Assembly (NCBI RefSeq): GCF_000003605.2
Contig: NW_003137831.1
Location: forward strand, 113,464-135,449
Source of the DNA: Saccoglossus kowalevskii
Lineage: Eukaryota > Hemichordata > Enteropneusta > Harrimaniidae
Direction of reading: 5' to 3'
Length of the DNA: 21,986 nucleotides
The first letter of the stretch is position 1; each line of letters opens with the position of its first letter. The notes beneath the pieces are model-generated. The model had not been told where the DNA came from. It did no database searches and saw only the letters and a list, made by a program, of their open reading frames with translations. Below, piece by piece: positions 18,960 through 21,986 of the stretch. The translations under genes and the position numbers were made by a program.

Positions 18960-19253
18960 TTATAAGTGTGCTATGTTATTCTTAGCACCCAGATGACCTG
19001 CCATAACTGACTTATGAGCAAGTGCTAGTACTTGATCATGGTAACACAATGGTACAGCTAATTGGGAACACACACATCCTCTATCAACGTGCGGTGACTG
19101 AAACTCTCTATATATCAGCCTCTTGTTCATCAAAAAATTGCTACGACCTGTGATCAACTCCTCGTCTGTACTCACAAAATTCCTAGCACGCTCTGATGTG
19201 CCTGTCATATCGCACGTACGAACACCCACCATGGGCGTTGTCAGGAATCCCAT
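18960..19253 (-). pseudogene. Ty3/gypsy integrase zinc-binding (H2C2) fragment
   Basis: The minus-strand frame reads NFLMNKRLIYREF, then CSQLAVPLCYHDQVLALAHK and SVMAGHLGAKNNIAHL. This is the pattern before and at the start of the integrase HHCC domain ('gLlYR...QLvVP..yR..vl.lAH...mAGHLG..KT'). Both His residues of the domain are present (LAH, GHLG). The Cys pair and the DDE core are missing, because stops follow at about 18957 and the match fades. It belongs with the gag remnant upstream on the same strand. Confidence 0.75.
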
Positions 19254-19441
19254 GGGTGACGCTTATCAAGCTTATCTTCACATTGATATCAACAAACGTG
19301 GTTTCTAAAACAATATCAGTTTCTCTTTTAGCAAGTATGTGGTATATGGGCAGCTGACAGTGTATGGCATCATGTGCAATAATATAATTCGTGAAACATT
19401 ATCACCTGCGACAAAACAGCCTATAGAGCATTTCACTACAA

Positions 19442-19683
19442 TGTGGAGATGTTAAAATCACTTTTGTATTTTTATTCAATGCATTTTTATTTAATTTCAG
19501 GAAACTTGCGTGTGTATTGAATCGCTGTCCTATCATAAAAGGTTTGAGTGATGTGGTGCATCAATTTGGATCACGTGATTTACCTTATAAAAAGACATGT
19601 TACTATAGACTCAGGGACAGACACACATATACCTGAGTTCACTTAATACTGCCAATAAAGACTTGAATAACAGGCATACCACA
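19442..19683 (+). repeat. Candidate 242-bp LTR in plus orientation
   Basis: The segment begins TGTGGAGATG and ends CATACCACA, giving terminal TGTGG/CCACA. It contains TATAAAAAG (about 19586), AATAAAG (about 19654) after it, and a polypyrimidine/AG site near 19500. After it comes a TGGTGCAACACTAACAACTG run that could be a primer binding site. The order promoter-polyA-end fits an LTR. No second copy, target duplication or internal genes were found, so the limits are tentative. Confidence 0.35.
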
Positions 19684-19736
19684 CATTATATTATTAGCTG
19701 GTGCAACACTAACAACTGGCAGCTCATGGCCACATT

Positions 19737-20659
19737 TCAACTCAACTCTATCTTGTTTCTGTCACATGTCAACATAGTAGCTGACTTAACTTGAGGCTTG
19801 GAACATTTATGACGCTTAGAATAACTGACTGGAGAGTTATTATAATCACTACAAATATAACAGCCTGACCTTGGCTTAGACTGGCCAAACCGATCTTGTG
19901 CTTTTCCTTTCTGACCTGTGCTCCTGAACTGAGTTTTCTGTTTCTGACCACTTTGAAACTGGCTAGATTTTCGATTTTTACTACCTGTTTGTCTAAACTT
20001 ATCAGATAAGTCAGCCATTTCTTTAACTGACTTGGGTGACATTTCACCCATGAAAATGTACCAAAAGTACTCATCAACTGATTTCTCATCACTAAGTCCA
20101 ATCAACTTCTGACAGCTGTACACATCGTTCAAAATAACTACTTCATCTAGCTGCAAATTGGGAAATCTCCACCTTCTGCCCTACTAGTTCGAAATCTCTT
20201 TCCATAACCTTCAACAAAGCTGCCTTTACAGCATTGTAATCGATGGACTCTGATGCAGACAATGAAAAAAAATACACATACAAAGCTTTGCCTGTCAATA
20301 ATGCATAGCCCAACTATCACTCGGCCATTTCTGAGTTGCAGCAAAGCACTGAAACTTTAAAATAAATGCTTTAGACCCTTAGAACTAACAATGGACTGCG
20401 CCAACTATTCTACACTTCCATTTTGACCATTAGCTTCTGCACATAACCTCAACACTTCAAGTCTGCTGTCCTACTTTCTCTCTTTCATCATATTCTCGTA
20501 CCCCCTCTCTCTCTATTGCCTCATTTTTCAACTTTTCAGCCTCGCGTTCATATTTCAACTTTTCAGCCTCGCATTTGGCTGCTCTCTCTTCTCAGTCAGC
20601 TATTCCCCCTCATACCCAAATTCTCTACATAACTCTTTAAGTTCAATAACAATATCCAT
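19737..20659 (-). pseudogene. Ty3/gypsy gag remnant
   Basis: On the minus strand an ATG at 20659 opens MDIVIELKELCREFGYEGE and a stop. Charged coiled-coil repeats follow in shifted frames (AEKLKYEREAEKLKNEAIER), and then the best open part, 20156-19737. That part contains EYFWYIFMGEMSPKSVKEMA (about residues 29-48 of 139), a SCAN-like capsid helix pattern. A basic Gln/Ser/Lys linker follows, then CYIC and later RHKC, a damaged zinc knuckle (about residues 98-118). The order N-terminal coiled coil, capsid helix, basic linker and knuckle is that of invertebrate gypsy Gag. Several stops and shifts make it non-functional. Protease, RT and RNase H are absent between it and the integrase fragment at 19253. 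Confidence 0.75.
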
Positions 20660-20860
20660 GCTGAAAAGGTGTAAATCAAGTTAAAGTAGTATTAAAATAA
20701 TGCAATTTAATGTCTACCTAGCACCGTGTTCTCTAGACCTTAAGCACTTACGGAACAGGCAATTTAGTCAGAGGGTTATTGACAATAGAATCCAAATCGA
20801 AAGTGAATCCAAAACCGAATCCTAAACTGAATTCGATTCCCAATCCGAATCACAATCACA

Positions 20861-20878
20861 TTCCTACTTCTGACACAA
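20861..20878 (-). promoter_or_regulatory. Diverged tRNA-Leu primer binding site upstream of gag
   Basis: On the minus strand TTTGTGTCAGAAGTAGGA resembles the site at 18881-18907 with about two changes, and it is again preceded by TGACAT. It lies about 200 nt upstream of the gag ATG, the position expected for a primer binding site and leader. The leader (20660-20860) contains a GATTCGGATT-like degenerate repeat. Confidence 0.5.
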
Positions 20879-20885
20879 ATGTCAC

Positions 20886-21986
20886 AGTATGAGGCCTGCT
20901 TATTGCTATTGAGAGGGGCACCCACAGAACTCACACTGGAAAGGGTGTTCTTTCACTGCTAGAAAGGGGTGGACAAGACAATATCACTGGAAATTACAAG
21001 TTAAAGCTCCTGACTTTAATATCTCTCCAAACAATTACAAGAAAAAGCACAGACAAATACAATAAATGAATTCACTAAAATAGGGGATTGCCTAGAGAAG
21101 TGTGCATTGATGATAACTCATAGTTCCAGGATGTAGAGATGGACGACAGTCAGTGCTTCTGCAACACAACAACGAAGGAATACATGAGTCTTGCTTGCAG
21201 AGAAAACGCCGTTATTCTGGAAGGCATCGCTGAAAGCAGGAGATTGCAGAGCAGTTCATACAAGTCTCACAGAACGATGATTGAGCCTGTGTCACTTGTC
21301 TCACAGTATCGCAGCAGCAACACACAGGGTACACAGTAGAAATGATTGACCACAACTCTCCTCAGTCTAGCCTATTTCTAGGTTTAAATGACCAAGATTC
21401 AGGAACACCACCTGGGTTTCCACAAGAGCCAATCAGAATGTGGTATTGCTAGCAGCTGTCTCACGTAGGCAAGTCAGTAGATCGTAAACATCTTTTGTTA
21501 TGTAAATCACAAGCACACCTGGTAAAATCCAATTGTCCTTCCAAAGTTGTAAAATCCTTTGTTATGGAAATCACAAGCACGCCGGTAGATTCAAATTATC
21601 CTTCCAAAGTGGTAAACAAGTATGACCTGTCAATCACCTTCATGACAGTTATCATTCGGCAATGCACACCATTTTTTTCTATAATTTCATGCACACTTTT
21701 ATTAGTTGTTTGAAATTACGGGCTGACATTGTGTTTTCATGTGTATAATCAATATTGAAATCGCCAATGATGATATAGTTGGATTTAGTTGATTGTGAGT
21801 TAATGTACCATGCTTGAACCAGGGCCCCTGTAAATAATGCTTAAAGTGAAAATGGTAGTTGACAATTGTATTTCGAGCCACAATTATTCTGATTCATGTA
21901 TGTTAACTTTTGGTAATATTTGGAATGGGATTGAGTTGTGAATATATGCGGCCATACCTCCACCAGGAGTAGTACAATTAGGAATG
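20886..21986. other. Possible 5' LTR region of the minus-strand element, otherwise gene-free
   Basis: If the primer binding site at 20861-20878 is real, the minus-strand LTR would start here and run rightwards. Its other end could not be fixed. No protein-coding gene is supported. The frame 21139-21339 has no recognisable motif. Confidence 0.35.
21494..21621. repeat. 64-bp direct repeat, two copies
   Basis: The run tttgttatg-aaatcacaagcac, followed by ccttccaaagt-gtaaa, occurs at 21494 and again at 21558, with a period of 64 bp and about 80% identity. Confidence 0.75.

Overview
The window looks like animal nuclear DNA, most likely from a marine invertebrate. It is AT-rich with long gene-poor stretches. 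It has spliced-gene architecture (GT/AG introns of about 300-350 nt, AATAAA signals), an assembly gap of 50 Ns (11171-11220), and many decayed DIRS-type and Ty3/gypsy-type retroelements, a MITE, satellites and microsatellites. There are no bacterial features (no operons, no Shine-Dalgarno sites, no CRISPR). The species cannot be named from the sequence alone.

Layout. 1-540: four diverged copies of a ~120-145 bp AT-rich satellite. 541-2200: AT-rich DNA without a gene. 2450-4320: debris of a DIRS-like retroelement on the + strand (probable gag, then RNase H). 4466-4770: two-copy 152-bp tandem repeat. About 5400-7230: the only convincing host gene, an unrecognised family encoding a 219-aa protein (6244-6903). 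It is preceded by a tandemly duplicated, phase-symmetric 108-nt exon (5831-5938) between two homologous introns. 7356-7424: (TA)n. 7425-9220: gene-free apart from a stray satellite piece and a 33-bp minisatellite. 9341-10353: 3' end of a Ty3/gypsy-like element (degraded Pol tail, 21-bp repeats, polypurine tract), followed by an LTR start at 10354. After the gap comes a CpG-rich block (11221-11740), then a second DIRS-like relic with RNase H (12423-12735) and tyrosine-recombinase pieces (13043-13400). 14039-14228: MITE with TA flanks. 16150-16557: second, truncated and frameshifted copy of the 6244 gene, sharing 3' UTR blocks with it. 16727-17412: inverted-repeat-bounded repeat with two ~320-bp tandem units. 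18880-20880: minus-strand Ty3/gypsy debris (primer-binding-like site, gag, integrase zinc-binding piece), with a possible plus-strand LTR lodged between gag and integrase. The right edge has a 64-bp two-copy repeat and no gene.

The genes do not form a pathway. What stands out is a small lineage-type gene family whose second copy lies about 10 kb away among transposable elements, and whose first copy shows a recent duplication of exon plus intron that would extend the N-terminus in frame. The mobile-element calls rest on short recognisable motifs read by eye; no database search was possible.
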